Shown: piece by piece, positions 24,585 to 33,992 of the stretch
How the letters are laid out: the number at the start of each line of letters is the position of its first letter
Numbering within the stretch: the stretch's first letter is position 1
Source: Leptofilum sp965223285
GTDB lineage: Bacteria; Chloroflexota; Anaerolineae; Promineifilales; Promineifilaceae
Direction: 5' to 3'
DNA length: 64,000 nt
Assembly: GCF_965223285.1 (NCBI RefSeq)
Contig: NZ_OZ244997.1
Span: 4,030,001-4,094,000, forward strand
Translations under genes and position numbers: made by a program
Notes under the pieces: generated by a model
The model's input: only the letters and a program-made list of their open reading frames with translations
Database searches by the model: none
Told to the model about the DNA's origin: nothing

Positions 24585-26222
24585 TCATCCAATTTCCTGC
24601 TCAATGGTTCGGGGGAGGCGGAGGCTGATTTCGGTGCCGCCATTGGGAGGACGATTGAATTTGAGACGGCCGTTCAAATCTTCCTGCACCAACGTTTCTA
24701 CAATTTCTAGTCCCAGCCCTGGGGTAACGTTGGTGGGCAAGCCACGGCCGTTGTCGCGCACGATGATGATGATTTGTTCAGGCGAGCGGCCTAGCGACAC
24801 TTCAATGTGGCCGGGAACAGACTGGACGCCAAAGGCGTGCTCCAGACTGTTTTGTACCAGTTCGTTTACCACTAGGGCGATGGCGGTGGCTGGCTTGCTA
24901 GGCAGCGTTAGAGCCTCACCAAACACGCGGATGGTGAGAGATTGGCCGGGAGGGGTCATTGTTTCTGCCGTTGTGCGCGTAATGCGCTCCAACACATCCT
25001 TCACATCGACCAGCCGGAACCCTTTTTCAGACAAAATCTCATGCACGGCGGCAATGCTGCGAATGCGGTGAATGTTGGTTTGCAGCACCTCGCGGGTGTC
25101 CAGTCGGTCAGCATCTCCTAGCTGAAGCTGCATGAGCATGGCCACCGTTTGCAGATTATTTTTGATGCGATGGTGCATTTCGCGAACAACGGCCGTATTG
25201 GTTACCAGCCGCGCATTTTCGATGGCTAGAGCCGTCTGGTTCGCCAATGTGGCAAACAATGTTTGTTGCTCGGTAGTGAACTGGCGTGACTCAGTTGTGT
25301 AGCAGTTAAATACCCCAATCACGCGGTCGCGCACGCTCAGCGGAACTGAGAGCAATGATACAAGCCCTTCCTGGCGGGCTAACGCTTGCCCCTGGTAGCG
25401 CGGGTCGGACTGCACATTGCCAATATAAATGGGTTGTCCGGTGTGCAGCACCGTGCCGATGACGCTGTGGATCGCACTGGTCGGCAGCGGTGGACGGTGT
25501 TCATAGGCGGTTTGGTCGCGCCGTGCCGAGCGGAGTTCCAGGTGGGTACCCGCATCGTTGAGGAGAAAAATAGCGCAGACGGCCGTATCCATCATCTTAG
25601 CCGCCATTTCCGTAACCACATCCAAAATGTCGTCCAGGTATTGCGGTGACGTCACCACTTCACTCACCTGCGCCAGAGCACGCATCTCTTCAATTTGGCG
25701 CGTTTGCTTGTCATAAAGTTGGGCTTTGGCCAATGCCCCCGCGGCAATATCCCCGATGAGCGAAAGCAACGCCACCTCGTTGGCATTGAAATCGTGCGGG
25801 GTGCGGGTTTGCACATTCATCGCCCCAATCAAGTTTGCCTCGATGTGTAGCGGGACGGCCAGCAGGGAGATGAAGGGGGTTTCCTCGGCCTCGTCTACCA
25901 ACTTAAAATGCGGGTCGTGCTGGGCATCTCGGGCAAAAATTGGCTCGTTGCTCTCCACGGCAAAGCCAGTCATCCCTTCGCCAACGTTCAGGGTGGCCCG
26001 GCCCACCGCACGGCTGGCTAACCCCGTGCTGGCCCGTAACCGCAGCGTACGGCCGTCTGGGTCCAGCAGGTAAATTGTGCAGGAATCTACGTGCATCACT
26101 TCGGTCGTCTTTTGCACAATAAGGTTGAGCGTCGTGTCTAAATCCCAGGCGGTGCTAAGGGCGCGGGCGATTTCTCGCAGTGCCCCCAACGCTTGCGGGC
26201 GGGCAGATGGGGCAGTAAACAT
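24585..26222 (-). CDS. Sensor histidine kinase: two GAF domains, HisKA_2, HATPase (PdtaS-like)
   Basis: ATG 26222 follows TGCTATAAT by seven bases; a long open frame upstream has no start signal. The product is 545 residues. Two GAF domains occupy about residues 20-165 and 185-340. The phosphoacceptor box is E-M-H-H-R-I-K-N-N-L-Q, the HisKA_2 type used by PdtaS and EutW. The ATPase part has N-E-L-V-Q-N-S-L-E-H-A-F and D-N-G-R-G-L-P. No transmembrane segment is seen, so it is a cytoplasmic sensor. It almost certainly phosphorylates the ANTAR regulator that follows 155 bp later. Confidence 0.92.
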   Translation of the reverse strand: MFTAPSARPQALGALREIARALSTAWDLDTTLNLIVQKTTEVMHVDSCTIYLLDPDGRTLRLRASTGLASRAVGRATLNVGEGMTGFAVESNEPIFARDAQHDPHFKLVDEAEETPFISLLAVPLHIEANLIGAMNVQTRTPHDFNANEVALLSLIGDIAAGALAKAQLYDKQTRQIEEMRALAQVSEVVTSPQYLDDILDVVTEMAAKMMDTAVCAIFLLNDAGTHLELRSARRDQTAYEHRPPLPTSAIHSVIGTVLHTGQPIYIGNVQSDPRYQGQALARQEGLVSLLSVPLSVRDRVIGVFNCYTTESRQFTTEQQTLFATLANQTALAIENARLVTNTAVVREMHHRIKNNLQTVAMLMQLQLGDADRLDTREVLQTNIHRIRSIAAVHEILSEKGFRLVDVKDVLERITRTTAETMTPPGQSLTIRVFGEALTLPSKPATAIALVVNELVQNSLEHAFGVQSVPGHIEVSLGRSPEQIIIIVRDNGRGLPTNVTPGLGLEIVETLVQEDLNGRLKFNRPPNGGTEISLRLPRTIEQEIG

Positions 26223-26229
26223 GGAAGGG

Positions 26230-26238
26230 ATTATAGCA
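26230..26238 (-). promoter_or_regulatory. Extended -10 promoter of the sensor kinase gene
   Basis: The minus strand reads TGCTATAAT, with seven bases to ATG 26222. Confidence 0.6.
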
Positions 26239-26267
26239 ATGAAAGAGGAGAGAACGCAGGCGGCAGC

Positions 26268-26309
26268 AAAAAAGTAGCATGTGACAGTCCGTCCACATGC
26301 TACTTTTTT
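26268..26309. terminator. Bidirectional terminator downstream of glnN
   Basis: A perfect 16-bp inverted repeat (AAAAAAGTAGCATGTG and its complement) with a 10-nt loop lies 14 bp after the glnN stop. T runs are present on both strands. Confidence 0.92.
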
Positions 26310-26322
26310 GCAGTTGCTTAAG

Positions 26323-28506
26323 TTACTTAATGAACAACATTTCCTGGTAAGATGGCAGCGGCCACAAATCATCGGCCACCATATTTTCCAACGTATCGGC
26401 ATATTCGCGCACGGCATTCATCGCTGGGATGATTTTCTTCAGGGCATGATCCGCCTCTTCAAAGACGGACGCACCTTCATGTGCCAGAGTCATATCCAAT
26501 TCGGCTGTACTGTCTTGCAGGCAGCGTACCAGTTCGGTAATGCGGTCCAGCGTGTTGGTATCGAAGGTGTAACCGACTGCTTTGAGGTTGGCGCAGGTCA
26601 TGGCCAGTTCACTTTGGTAACGAATTGCGGCTGGGAAAATCATCGTCTTGGCAATTTTGGCCGTGAGCTTGGCTTCAACCGCCACCGCCATCGCGTATTG
26701 CTCCAGCTTCACTTCGACGCGGCTTTCTACCTCACGCGGGGAGAGGACGCGATACTTCTTGAACAGCTCGACGGCCGCTTCACTGCCAAACGCGGGAATT
26801 GCGTCCACGGAAGTGCGTAAGTTGGCCAGGCCGCGATCTTCTTCTGCCTCTTTGTGCCAGGCTTCTGAATACCCATCCCCATTAAAGATGATACGGCCGT
26901 GTTCCACCAAAATGTCTTGCAGCAAGCTCTGAATGGCTCCGTCCAGCTTGCTGGCATCGCCGTCCGTCGCCGCTTCCAGCTTGGTGGCAATGTAATCAAT
27001 GGACTCGGCAATGATAGTGTTGAGCACCATGAGCGGCGTAGCAATAGATTGATTAGAGCCCACCGCGCGGAACTCAAACTTGTTGCCAGTGAAGGCGAAC
27101 GGGCTGGTTCGGTTGCGGTCGCCGGAGTGTAATGGCAGCGGCGGCAATGTATCCACACCAATATTGAGTGTAGATTTTGCCTTTGAGCTTTTCGCTCCCC
27201 CCGCCTTTATTTGTTCAAACACGTCCGTTAGCTGGTCACCCAGAAAGATAGAAATGATAGCTGGCGGTGCTTCGTTTGCGCCCAGGCGATGGTCGTTGCC
27301 TGCCGAGGCGATAACAGAACGCAAAAGAGGAGCATGTTTGTCAACCGCACGAATAACCGCCGCACAGAAAACCAGAAAACGGGCGTTGTCGTGCGGCGTA
27401 TCGCCCGGATCGAGTAGATTGCCAAGAGACGGGCTGCCGAAGGAGAAATTAACGTGCTTGCCAGAGCCATTGACGCCGGCAAACGGTTTTTCATGAGTCA
27501 TGCAAACCATGCCATACTTTTCTGCCACACGCTTAAGCATGATCATCAACAATTGCTGGTGATCAGTGGCAACGTTGGCATTTTCGTAGACGGGTGCGAC
27601 TTCAAACTGGCCAGGAGCCACTTCATTGTGGCGCGTTTTTACCGGCACGCCCAGTTTGTATAGCTCACGCTCAGTTTCCATCATGCAGGCCAGTACGCGC
27701 TCTGGGATGGCCCCAAAGTAATGATCATCAAACTCTTGGCCTTTGGCCGGGGCTGCACCAAACAGGGTGCGGCCAGCGGTCATGAGGTCTGGGCGAGCCA
27801 GGAAAAAGTTGCGGTCGATGAGGAAATATTCCTGTTCCGGGCCAGCAGTGGAGGCCACCAGGCTGCCATCTGCATCGCCAAACAGCTCTAGGACGCGCTG
27901 TGTCTGGGTGTTGAGTGCTTTCATGGCGCGAAGCAGGGGCGTCTTTTTGTCTAACGCCTCGCCAGTCCAGGAGACAAAAGCAGTGGGGATGCAAAGGGTG
28001 GTGCCGTTGGGGTTTTCTAGAATGTAGGCGGGGCTGGTAACATCCCAGGCAGTGTAGCCACGGGCTTCAAAGGTGGGGCGGATACCGCCAGTGGGGAAGC
28101 TAGAGCCATCTGGTTCACCCTGGATGAGCTGTTCGCCCGTGAATTCAGCAATGGCTGCGCCGTCGCCGTTGGGCGAAAGGAAGCTGTCGTGCTTCTCGGC
28201 GGTAAGGCCGGTGAGCGGGAAAAAGACATGGGCATAATGGGTAGCCCCTTTCTCAATAGCCCAATCTTTCATGGCAGAGGCAACCACATCGGCCGTGGAG
28301 GTATCTAGCGGTGCCCCTTTTTGGATGGTGCCCATGATGGATTTGTACACGGGCTTGGGCAGGCGCTGCTTCATAACGGCCGTACTAAACACGTTCGAGG
28401 CAAATAACTCTTTGGTTGGTGTTTCAGCAAAGTTCAGCGGTTCAGAAATTGGCTTGTAGTTAATCACTGCTGATATTGCATCTAATCTCGCTTTATTTCC
28501 ACTCAT
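26323..28506 (-). CDS. glnN: Glutamine synthetase type III
   Basis: The start at 28506 has GAGGAG six bases upstream; the frame is open 17 codons further. The 727-residue length fits GSIII rather than the 470-residue GSI. The enzyme makes glutamine from glutamate, ammonia and ATP. Family features are F-F-P-L-T-G-L-T-A-E-K-H-D-S-F (GSIII N-terminal signature), G-P-E-Q-E-Y-F-L-I, H-N-E-V-A-P-G-Q-F-E-V-A-P and N-G-S-G-K-H-V-N-F-S. It has a long leader with a terminator-like hairpin, and an ANTAR two-component pair follows it. Confidence 0.96.
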   Translation of the reverse strand: MSGNKARLDAISAVINYKPISEPLNFAETPTKELFASNVFSTAVMKQRLPKPVYKSIMGTIQKGAPLDTSTADVVASAMKDWAIEKGATHYAHVFFPLTGLTAEKHDSFLSPNGDGAAIAEFTGEQLIQGEPDGSSFPTGGIRPTFEARGYTAWDVTSPAYILENPNGTTLCIPTAFVSWTGEALDKKTPLLRAMKALNTQTQRVLELFGDADGSLVASTAGPEQEYFLIDRNFFLARPDLMTAGRTLFGAAPAKGQEFDDHYFGAIPERVLACMMETERELYKLGVPVKTRHNEVAPGQFEVAPVYENANVATDHQQLLMIMLKRVAEKYGMVCMTHEKPFAGVNGSGKHVNFSFGSPSLGNLLDPGDTPHDNARFLVFCAAVIRAVDKHAPLLRSVIASAGNDHRLGANEAPPAIISIFLGDQLTDVFEQIKAGGAKSSKAKSTLNIGVDTLPPLPLHSGDRNRTSPFAFTGNKFEFRAVGSNQSIATPLMVLNTIIAESIDYIATKLEAATDGDASKLDGAIQSLLQDILVEHGRIIFNGDGYSEAWHKEAEEDRGLANLRTSVDAIPAFGSEAAVELFKKYRVLSPREVESRVEVKLEQYAMAVAVEAKLTAKIAKTMIFPAAIRYQSELAMTCANLKAVGYTFDTNTLDRITELVRCLQDSTAELDMTLAHEGASVFEEADHALKKIIPAMNAVREYADTLENMVADDLWPLPSYQEMLFIK

Positions 28507-28540
28507 TTTGTTCTCCTCAAAATATTCCTTTATTTCGTGA

Positions 28541-28594
28541 ACCTCCCACAGGTTCATAAATTGTTTGCCTTTCTGGCAAAAACCTGCGGGAGGT
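28541..28594 (-). repeat. Inverted repeat in the glnN leader
   Basis: ACCTCCCACAGGTT (28541-28554) and AACCTGCGGGAGGT (28581-28594) can pair over 14 bp with one wobble. Inside, TTTGCC (28564-28569) and GGCAAA (28575-28580) pair. It lies 35-90 nt before the glnN start and could affect its translation. Confidence 0.6.
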
Positions 28595-28617
28595 CGCTGG
28601 TACAGGCTCTTGCCAAC

Positions 28618-28673
28618 AAAAAAGACGCCTCCGCTCAGAATGCCTTTTGGGGGTTTCTGGGCAGGGGCGTCTT
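28618..28673 (-). promoter_or_regulatory. Terminator-like hairpin in the glnN leader (candidate attenuator)
   Basis: On the minus strand AAGACGCC (28666-28673) pairs with GGCGTCTT (28622-28629), followed by a run of T, all inside the 5' leader. It lies about 30 nt after the predicted transcript start, where it could stop transcription before glnN. The stem encloses a 36-nt region. Confidence 0.6.
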
Positions 28674-28706
28674 GGCCTTAACAACTATTTTATTTACAAG
28701 TTAGCA

Positions 28707-28735
28707 ATTTTAGCTGTGGCGCATAGGTTCGTCAA
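28707..28735 (-). promoter_or_regulatory. Promoter of glnN
   Basis: On the minus strand: TTGACG (28730-28735), 17 bp, TAAAAT (28707-28712). The leader is about 190 nt. The promoter of the ammonium transporter has the same -35 hexamer. Confidence 0.65.
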
Positions 28736-28739
28736 ATAG

Positions 28740-29273
28740 ATGATCTGTGGCAAAATATACGGGATGCCCTTGTGCAAATTGACCAAAAAACAATGGCCAA
28801 CCTTTGGCGAGGCGGCGCGGCAGTGCAACGTCATTACTTGACATATAACATAGATACTATAAGATTGCCGCGCTTTATTGTAAAAGCCAAGAAGCATCTT
28901 GAACGAAAAATAATTTGGCTTTTACTTGAGCAAACCACAGAGAAATCGTGCTTTGGTTTTCAAAGCTCTTGCTGTGCTTTGCTACATTTGGGAAGAAGTG
29001 GCATTGTAAAACTGCAAGAAATTTGGTTGCGGCCGCTGGTTTGAATCCCTGCGCTGCTTGGCGTTTCCCTCAGATTCAACCAGAAACGCAGTTTGGTTGT
29101 CCCTGATTTCACCTGCTCCCTGAACCAACCGCCCGTTTGCTTTGGCGAAGAGCTAGCAAAAGCTGGCTGCAATCGAACAAAAAAATCCATTGGTAGTGTG
29201 TTTATTTGGAAATTGCTCTCCGTTCATCGCTAATCAGCATGTGGCTTTGGTCACGGCCGTTTATAGGGAATGT
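28740..29273. other. Intergenic stretch without recognised gene
   Basis: About 530 bp upstream of the flippase gene and of the glnN promoter. Open frames here are short and show no coding pattern I recognise. A T-loop-like GGTTTGAATCCC at about 29036 has no tRNA around it. Confidence 0.6.
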
Positions 29274-30683
29274 ATGTGGCAGTTAGCTAAAAATTTAGCG
29301 GCACTGCTTGTCGGAACGGCCGTTATGCGGCTGATTGGCTTGGCGACCACTCTGTTTGTGGCGCGTGCGCTCGGCCCAGATCGCTTCGGCGAATTTTCCT
29401 TCGCCTTTACCGCCTTTGTTTTATTTAGCCTGGTGGCGAACCTGGGGTTAGAGAATTTGGTAGTGCGCCGGGTTGCTCGGCACGAAGGTGAGCTAACCCT
29501 CTTCTTGGGGGACGCCGCGTTGATCAAGCTGCTGGCAGTGCCAGTTGGGCTTTTGATTGTTTGGGTGCTGAACGGACAAACGCGCATCCCGTTTTGGCTA
29601 ACATTATGGCTAGCTGGCTACGGGCTGGGCCACGCGCATTTGATGTTTCAATGTGCGGTGTTTCGTGGCTTGGAGCGGATGGAGCGGCAAACCTGGCTGG
29701 TGTCACTGGAAGCGGTTTTGATTTTTGTGGGGGCGTTTACGGCCGTTCGCTTGTTCGACAGCCCCACTTGGGTAGCAGGAGCCTACTGTTTTGGGGCTTG
29801 GGGGGCGTCGTTACTGGGGCATTTATGGCTGCGGCAGCAAGTAGGAAGGTTACAGTATCGTCTAGACACCTCCCGGCTGCGTGTATTACTGCGCCAGACG
29901 CTTCCCTTCAGCTTGGGCATCACCGGATTTTTGCTATTTGATCGGCAAGCATCGCTGTTGGTTTACTTGTTTGATTCGGAAACGGCCGTTGGCTGGTACA
30001 ACGCCGTCTATTTCCTCATTTTGGCCACGTCCAACGTGCCCATGATTGTGCTGAATGCACTTTTCCCTCATCTTTCTCGTGAAGGCGTGCAGCCCAATAA
30101 GCAGCAGCTTCAGCACACAATTCGTACCGCCCTTCGCTATTTGAACATTATCAGCTTTCCCGTGGCTATTTGCTTCTTTGCCCTGGCACCAACCATCATC
30201 CAGCTATTTTACGGCGAGGCGTATTTACCCGCTGTGCCGGTGATGCGTCTGCTGGCGTTGGGCATTCCGGGGCTGTTCATTACCGTCTTTTTGCACGGTA
30301 CGCTGCAAAGCAACGACCGGCAGACCGTCACAGCCTGGGGCGTGTGGCTTGGCTTGTTGTCACTGCCCGCTGTCGCCTGGGTAATCAGCCGAGGCGGCGT
30401 GCTGTGGGGAGCCTGGGCATATGCCATTACAACCAACCTGTTGGCCATCCTGTTTTTGATCTTCATTTGGCAAGACGTGCGCCGCCTGGATTGGCGCAAC
30501 AGCTTTGCATCGCCATTGGTGGCCGCTGGGGGAATGGTGATCATTTTTGCAGTGGGGCAGGTGATGCCCTGGCCGCTGCTAACGGGGTTGGCACTGCTTG
30601 GCTATGCGCTGGTGCTGTGCGCCAATGGGCTGATCCGGGCGGAGCTACGTGGTTTGTTGACCCGTCAGTTGGCAAAACTATGA
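29274..30683 (+). CDS. Polysaccharide flippase-like (Wzx/MOP superfamily) membrane protein
   Basis: ATG 29274 (GGGA upstream) gives 469 residues with about 12-14 hydrophobic segments. The N-terminus G-T-A-V-M-R-L-I-G-L-A-T-T-L-F-V-A-R-A-L-G-P-D-R-F-G-E-F is typical of oligosaccharide flippases: the A-R-x-L-G-P-x-x-F-G-x-F pattern. It should move lipid-linked glycans across the cytoplasmic membrane. It heads a run of genes on the same strand that suit envelope glycan assembly. Confidence 0.88.
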   Translation: MWQLAKNLAALLVGTAVMRLIGLATTLFVARALGPDRFGEFSFAFTAFVLFSLVANLGLENLVVRRVARHEGELTLFLGDAALIKLLAVPVGLLIVWVLNGQTRIPFWLTLWLAGYGLGHAHLMFQCAVFRGLERMERQTWLVSLEAVLIFVGAFTAVRLFDSPTWVAGAYCFGAWGASLLGHLWLRQQVGRLQYRLDTSRLRVLLRQTLPFSLGITGFLLFDRQASLLVYLFDSETAVGWYNAVYFLILATSNVPMIVLNALFPHLSREGVQPNKQQLQHTIRTALRYLNIISFPVAICFFALAPTIIQLFYGEAYLPAVPVMRLLALGIPGLFITVFLHGTLQSNDRQTVTAWGVWLGLLSLPAVAWVISRGGVLWGAWAYAITTNLLAILFLIFIWQDVRRLDWRNSFASPLVAAGGMVIIFAVGQVMPWPLLTGLALLGYALVLCANGLIRAELRGLLTRQLAKL

Positions 30684-30696
30684 ACCAAATGATTTT

Positions 30697-31779
30697 ATGA
30701 CAGAGCTTACGTATCGTGTACAGGTAGACAGGATTATTGAGGCAGTCGATGGCGCAGCGTGGGATGCGTTGTGTGGGGAACGGCCGTTTACCACTGTCTA
30801 TTGGCTCAAATTTTTGGAGCTGGTTTTTTTGGATTATGAGCCTACCTATCTTCAGCTTTGGCAGGGGGAGCAGTTGGTCGCGGGGGCCGTTTGCCTGCCG
30901 CAGCAGCACTTCCATTTATCCGCTTACCTGAAAAATAAAGTTTTACATAATGTTGCGGCACGGGCGTTGGCCTGGCTGCCACCGTATGCATGTGTGCTGC
31001 CCCTGTTCTTGCGAGACGGCTTGCTGCTGCATCCGGAGGTGGAAACGGGCGTTTGGCTTCCCATCCTCCTGGCAGAAATTGAGAAGCTGTCGCGCCAGCG
31101 GTGGGCACCTTTTACTTATTTAGGCAACCTCTCAGCAGAAATGGGTATTGTTGGGCAGCAGCATGCCTTTGTTACATTGCCCATCCTTCAAGACACTTAT
31201 CTCAACATCGTTTGGGACAATTTTGATGATTACCTGCGCCATCTGACGGCCAAACGACGAAAACGAGTAAAAACATATCGTCAGAATGCCCAAGAGGCTG
31301 GCGTGGTGATGCATGAAGCGACGTTGGAATCATCATTGCGGCCGCAGATCGAGGGGCTGATGTATGGCGTGGCAGCGAAACATGCCAACGTGTTATTGTA
31401 TCGCCCAGACTTTTTGCAACGCGCCAACGATTATTTACTGCCAGAGACAGTTTGCGCGTTGGTTGCCTGCGTAGACCAGGAACCAGCAGCTTGTATTACG
31501 CTTTTTCATAGCGGTGGTGAAATGGTGGCAAAGTGGAGCGGCATGAATTATGCGTTGACCCATAAATCCTACGCCTACCACTATTTGATGATTGAAATTG
31601 TGAGAAAAGCAATCGAGCTGGGCGTTAAACGGCTAGATTTGGGGCCAACCTCTTACGTATTGAAGCGACAGCTAGGGGCCACTTTTGAAGACCGTGTGGC
31701 CGGTTTAAAGGTGGGTATACGGCCGTTCAATACTCTGTTTCGGCAACTGATGGTCAGCAAAATGGCGGCAGATGCCTAG
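30697..31779 (+). CDS. GNAT/FemAB-like acyltransferase
   Basis: The 360-residue protein starts 13 bp after the flippase gene. It fits the peptidoglycan-bridge or GNAT group, with two acyltransferase-like halves. Motifs are L-T-A-K-R-R-K-R-V-K-T-Y-R-Q-N-A-Q in the middle and S-Y-A-Y-H-Y-L-M-I-E-I-V-R-K-A-I-E-L-G-V-K-R-L-D-L-G-P near the end. Such enzymes add amino acids or acyl groups to cell-wall or glycan precursors. The acceptor is unknown; neighbours suggest an envelope polymer. Confidence 0.75.
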   Translation: MTELTYRVQVDRIIEAVDGAAWDALCGERPFTTVYWLKFLELVFLDYEPTYLQLWQGEQLVAGAVCLPQQHFHLSAYLKNKVLHNVAARALAWLPPYACVLPLFLRDGLLLHPEVETGVWLPILLAEIEKLSRQRWAPFTYLGNLSAEMGIVGQQHAFVTLPILQDTYLNIVWDNFDDYLRHLTAKRRKRVKTYRQNAQEAGVVMHEATLESSLRPQIEGLMYGVAAKHANVLLYRPDFLQRANDYLLPETVCALVACVDQEPAACITLFHSGGEMVAKWSGMNYALTHKSYAYHYLMIEIVRKAIELGVKRLDLGPTSYVLKRQLGATFEDRVAGLKVGIRPFNTLFRQLMVSKMAADA

Positions 31780-31881
31780 GTCTGAGCAAAGGTTATTTGT
31801 AGGCATTTGCGAGTGAGAAAACGAACCACAGCAATAAAATGTTGGCGCGATTGTAAACGCTTATTTTTGAGGAGGTAACGC

Positions 31882-33165
31882 TTGACCATTACCAATAACG
31901 GCCGTGTTTTTCTAACGGATGGCGTCATACGTCGCACGCTGGCAGCGGCCCGTGCCCTGGGCAAAGAAGGCGTTCCCGTCACCTGTGGGGAAGAGACAAG
32001 GGGCAATCTCACATTTCTCTCCCGCTACTGTGACAATCGCTTCAAATACCCATCGCCGCGCAAGAAAACGGCCGCATTTGTTGCCGCGCTGGTGGAATAC
32101 CTCACGCGAAACCCCCATGAAGTTCTTATGCCCATGGAACAAGACTCGCTGGATATTATTCTCAGCCGTCGGGCCGACTTTGAGGCGGTCACCAGGCTAC
32201 CGTTTGTAGACAACGCCACCTATCGCGTCTTCCGCGACAAGGCGCAAACGGTGAAACTGGCAGAAAAAATCGGCATTCCCCATCCCAAAACCGTCTTTCC
32301 CACAAACCCAAACAGCCTGGCAGAAGAGGTTATTGGCCTGAAGTTCCCGGTGGTCATTAAACCGCGTGGCAACTGGGCCAGCCGGGGGGTCGAGGTGGCT
32401 CACAATTTGGCAGAGTTGGAAACGCTGTTTGCTGACGTTCATGCGGAATTTCCTTTCCCACTCATTCAGGAGAAGATTCCACCGGGGGAGCAATACCATG
32501 TTTGTTGCTTGATGGATGAGAACTCAAAGTTAACGGCCGTTTGTACCCAAAAAGAGCTCCGCCATCACCCCCACTTTGAAGGCATCGGTGCCAGCACCGT
32601 CCAGATGAGCGTTGACCGACCTGATTTGGTAGACCTGACTGTGCAACTGCTCCAGGCCAACAACTGGTACGGCGTTGCCAACTCAGACATCATGATAGAC
32701 CCGCGCAACAGCACCCCCATGCTCATGGAAGTAAATCCCCGCTTTTGGGGGCCGCTGCAATCCAGCATCCATGCCGGAGTCAACTTCCCACATTTGCTTT
32801 ACCGACTAGCCCGTGGTGAAAAAGTAGACCCTGTGCTCACCTACAAGCTCGGCGTTATAAATCGTTCTTTCTTGCCGTACGACATCCTCCACTTCCTATC
32901 AAATCCAGAGCGGTTCAGGCTCCAACCAAGTTTTTTCGACTTCTTTGGAGAAAATGTGCATTTCGACATTTTATCCTGGCGCGATCCGCTGCCCGTGCTG
33001 GGCTTTGGTCTTACTGTGGGCCGCTACCTGTTCGACCCCGAAGTATGGGCGCGTCTGGCGCACATGGAGCGATTTGGTGCCTTTTTGGCGAAGGTATCTG
33101 GTCAAGAAAAAATTACCCAACAAAACCCGTTCGACTTGCAAAGCAAATCACAGAAGCGATTTTGA
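31882..33165 (+). CDS. ATP-grasp carboxylate-amine ligase-like protein
   Basis: Start TTG 31882 is supported by GAGGAGGT just upstream. The 427-residue protein has the ATP-grasp pattern: F-P-V-V-I-K-P-R-G-N-W-A-S-R-G-V, then P-L-I-Q-E-K-I-P-P-G, and the metal site M-E-V-N-P-R-F-W-G. It resembles carbamoyl-phosphate-synthase-type ATP-grasp proteins found in glycan clusters. It should join a carboxylate to an amine using ATP; the substrates are unknown. Confidence 0.85.
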   Translation: MTITNNGRVFLTDGVIRRTLAAARALGKEGVPVTCGEETRGNLTFLSRYCDNRFKYPSPRKKTAAFVAALVEYLTRNPHEVLMPMEQDSLDIILSRRADFEAVTRLPFVDNATYRVFRDKAQTVKLAEKIGIPHPKTVFPTNPNSLAEEVIGLKFPVVIKPRGNWASRGVEVAHNLAELETLFADVHAEFPFPLIQEKIPPGEQYHVCCLMDENSKLTAVCTQKELRHHPHFEGIGASTVQMSVDRPDLVDLTVQLLQANNWYGVANSDIMIDPRNSTPMLMEVNPRFWGPLQSSIHAGVNFPHLLYRLARGEKVDPVLTYKLGVINRSFLPYDILHFLSNPERFRLQPSFFDFFGENVHFDILSWRDPLPVLGFGLTVGRYLFDPEVWARLAHMERFGAFLAKVSGQEKITQQNPFDLQSKSQKRF

Positions 33166-33256
33166 AAACCGAAGCGTAATGCCTATGTGATCTGCTCAGG
33201 TAAAAACCAATTTTGAGAGCATTCTAATTCAAAATCCATTTTGGTTTTTACAAAAG

Positions 33257-33934
33257 ATGGAGAAATTGAAAAAAATGTTACTGGATAAAGTTCGTGAAAA
33301 CAGTGTTGCCGTCGTTTCGTTTGTAATTGCTGTCATCTTGGCAGGCATCATCCTGTTTGTGCTGCCCCAGGAGCGCGAGGTGCGCAGTTTGGGAATCTTT
33401 TTATTCAAACTGCTGCCGTTCCTATTTGCTAGTTTGGCTATTGCCTCGGTAAAGCGGGATGTGCTGCAAAACAAATATTTTCAATATTTGCTCATCATCG
33501 GCAGCTACTTGTTGTTTTTTACCTATCTGATTCCCAAGATCATTTTCCATAGAGGGGCGTTTGAAGAGTTGTACAACATTCTGCTCATAACCGCGCCATA
33601 CATCATTTTGTGTTTTGTGCTGGCGTACCGGCTGGGTGGTGCCAATGGCAATCAAACATTCCGGCTATCTATTGCCCTGCTTTTGATTATGGTTTCTGGC
33701 ATTGAGGATTTGGCTTATTTTACGGTGAATTATGACCCTACCTGGGTTTTCCCGGAGCGATGGGAGTGGGTGACGCATATCGCGGTTCGCATTGGGCGCG
33801 CCCCCACCCGCAACGAGATTATTGTCTTTGCCATTGTGCATTTTATTTTGGCATTTGGCGTGTTGGTTCTGCCTTTTGAAAAACTAAAACGGTATTTCCG
33901 GCCAGCGCAATGGCAACTGCTAGCGCAGGATTAA
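33257..33934 (+). CDS. Integral membrane protein of unknown function
   Basis: The 225-residue protein has six or so hydrophobic segments, beginning with V-A-V-V-S-F-V-I-A-V-I-L-A-G-I-I-L-F-V-L. I recognise no family. It lies between the ATP-grasp gene and the duplicated glycosyltransferase-like gene on the same strand. Confidence 0.7.
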   Translation: MEKLKKMLLDKVRENSVAVVSFVIAVILAGIILFVLPQEREVRSLGIFLFKLLPFLFASLAIASVKRDVLQNKYFQYLLIIGSYLLFFTYLIPKIIFHRGAFEELYNILLITAPYIILCFVLAYRLGGANGNQTFRLSIALLLIMVSGIEDLAYFTVNYDPTWVFPERWEWVTHIAVRIGRAPTRNEIIVFAIVHFILAFGVLVLPFEKLKRYFRPAQWQLLAQD

Positions 33935-33992
33935 GCAAATTGGTCACAAGTAACGAACAACAAAACTGAAAACGGCCGAGGAGGTGGAACCA

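Noticed and set aside
28772..29044. 90-codon open frame on the plus strand
   Set aside because: No ribosome site, no recognisable protein pattern, and it lies in an A+T-rich spacer.
29020..29060. tRNA T-loop-like GGTTTGAATCCC
   Set aside because: No acceptor, D or anticodon stems can be drawn around it.
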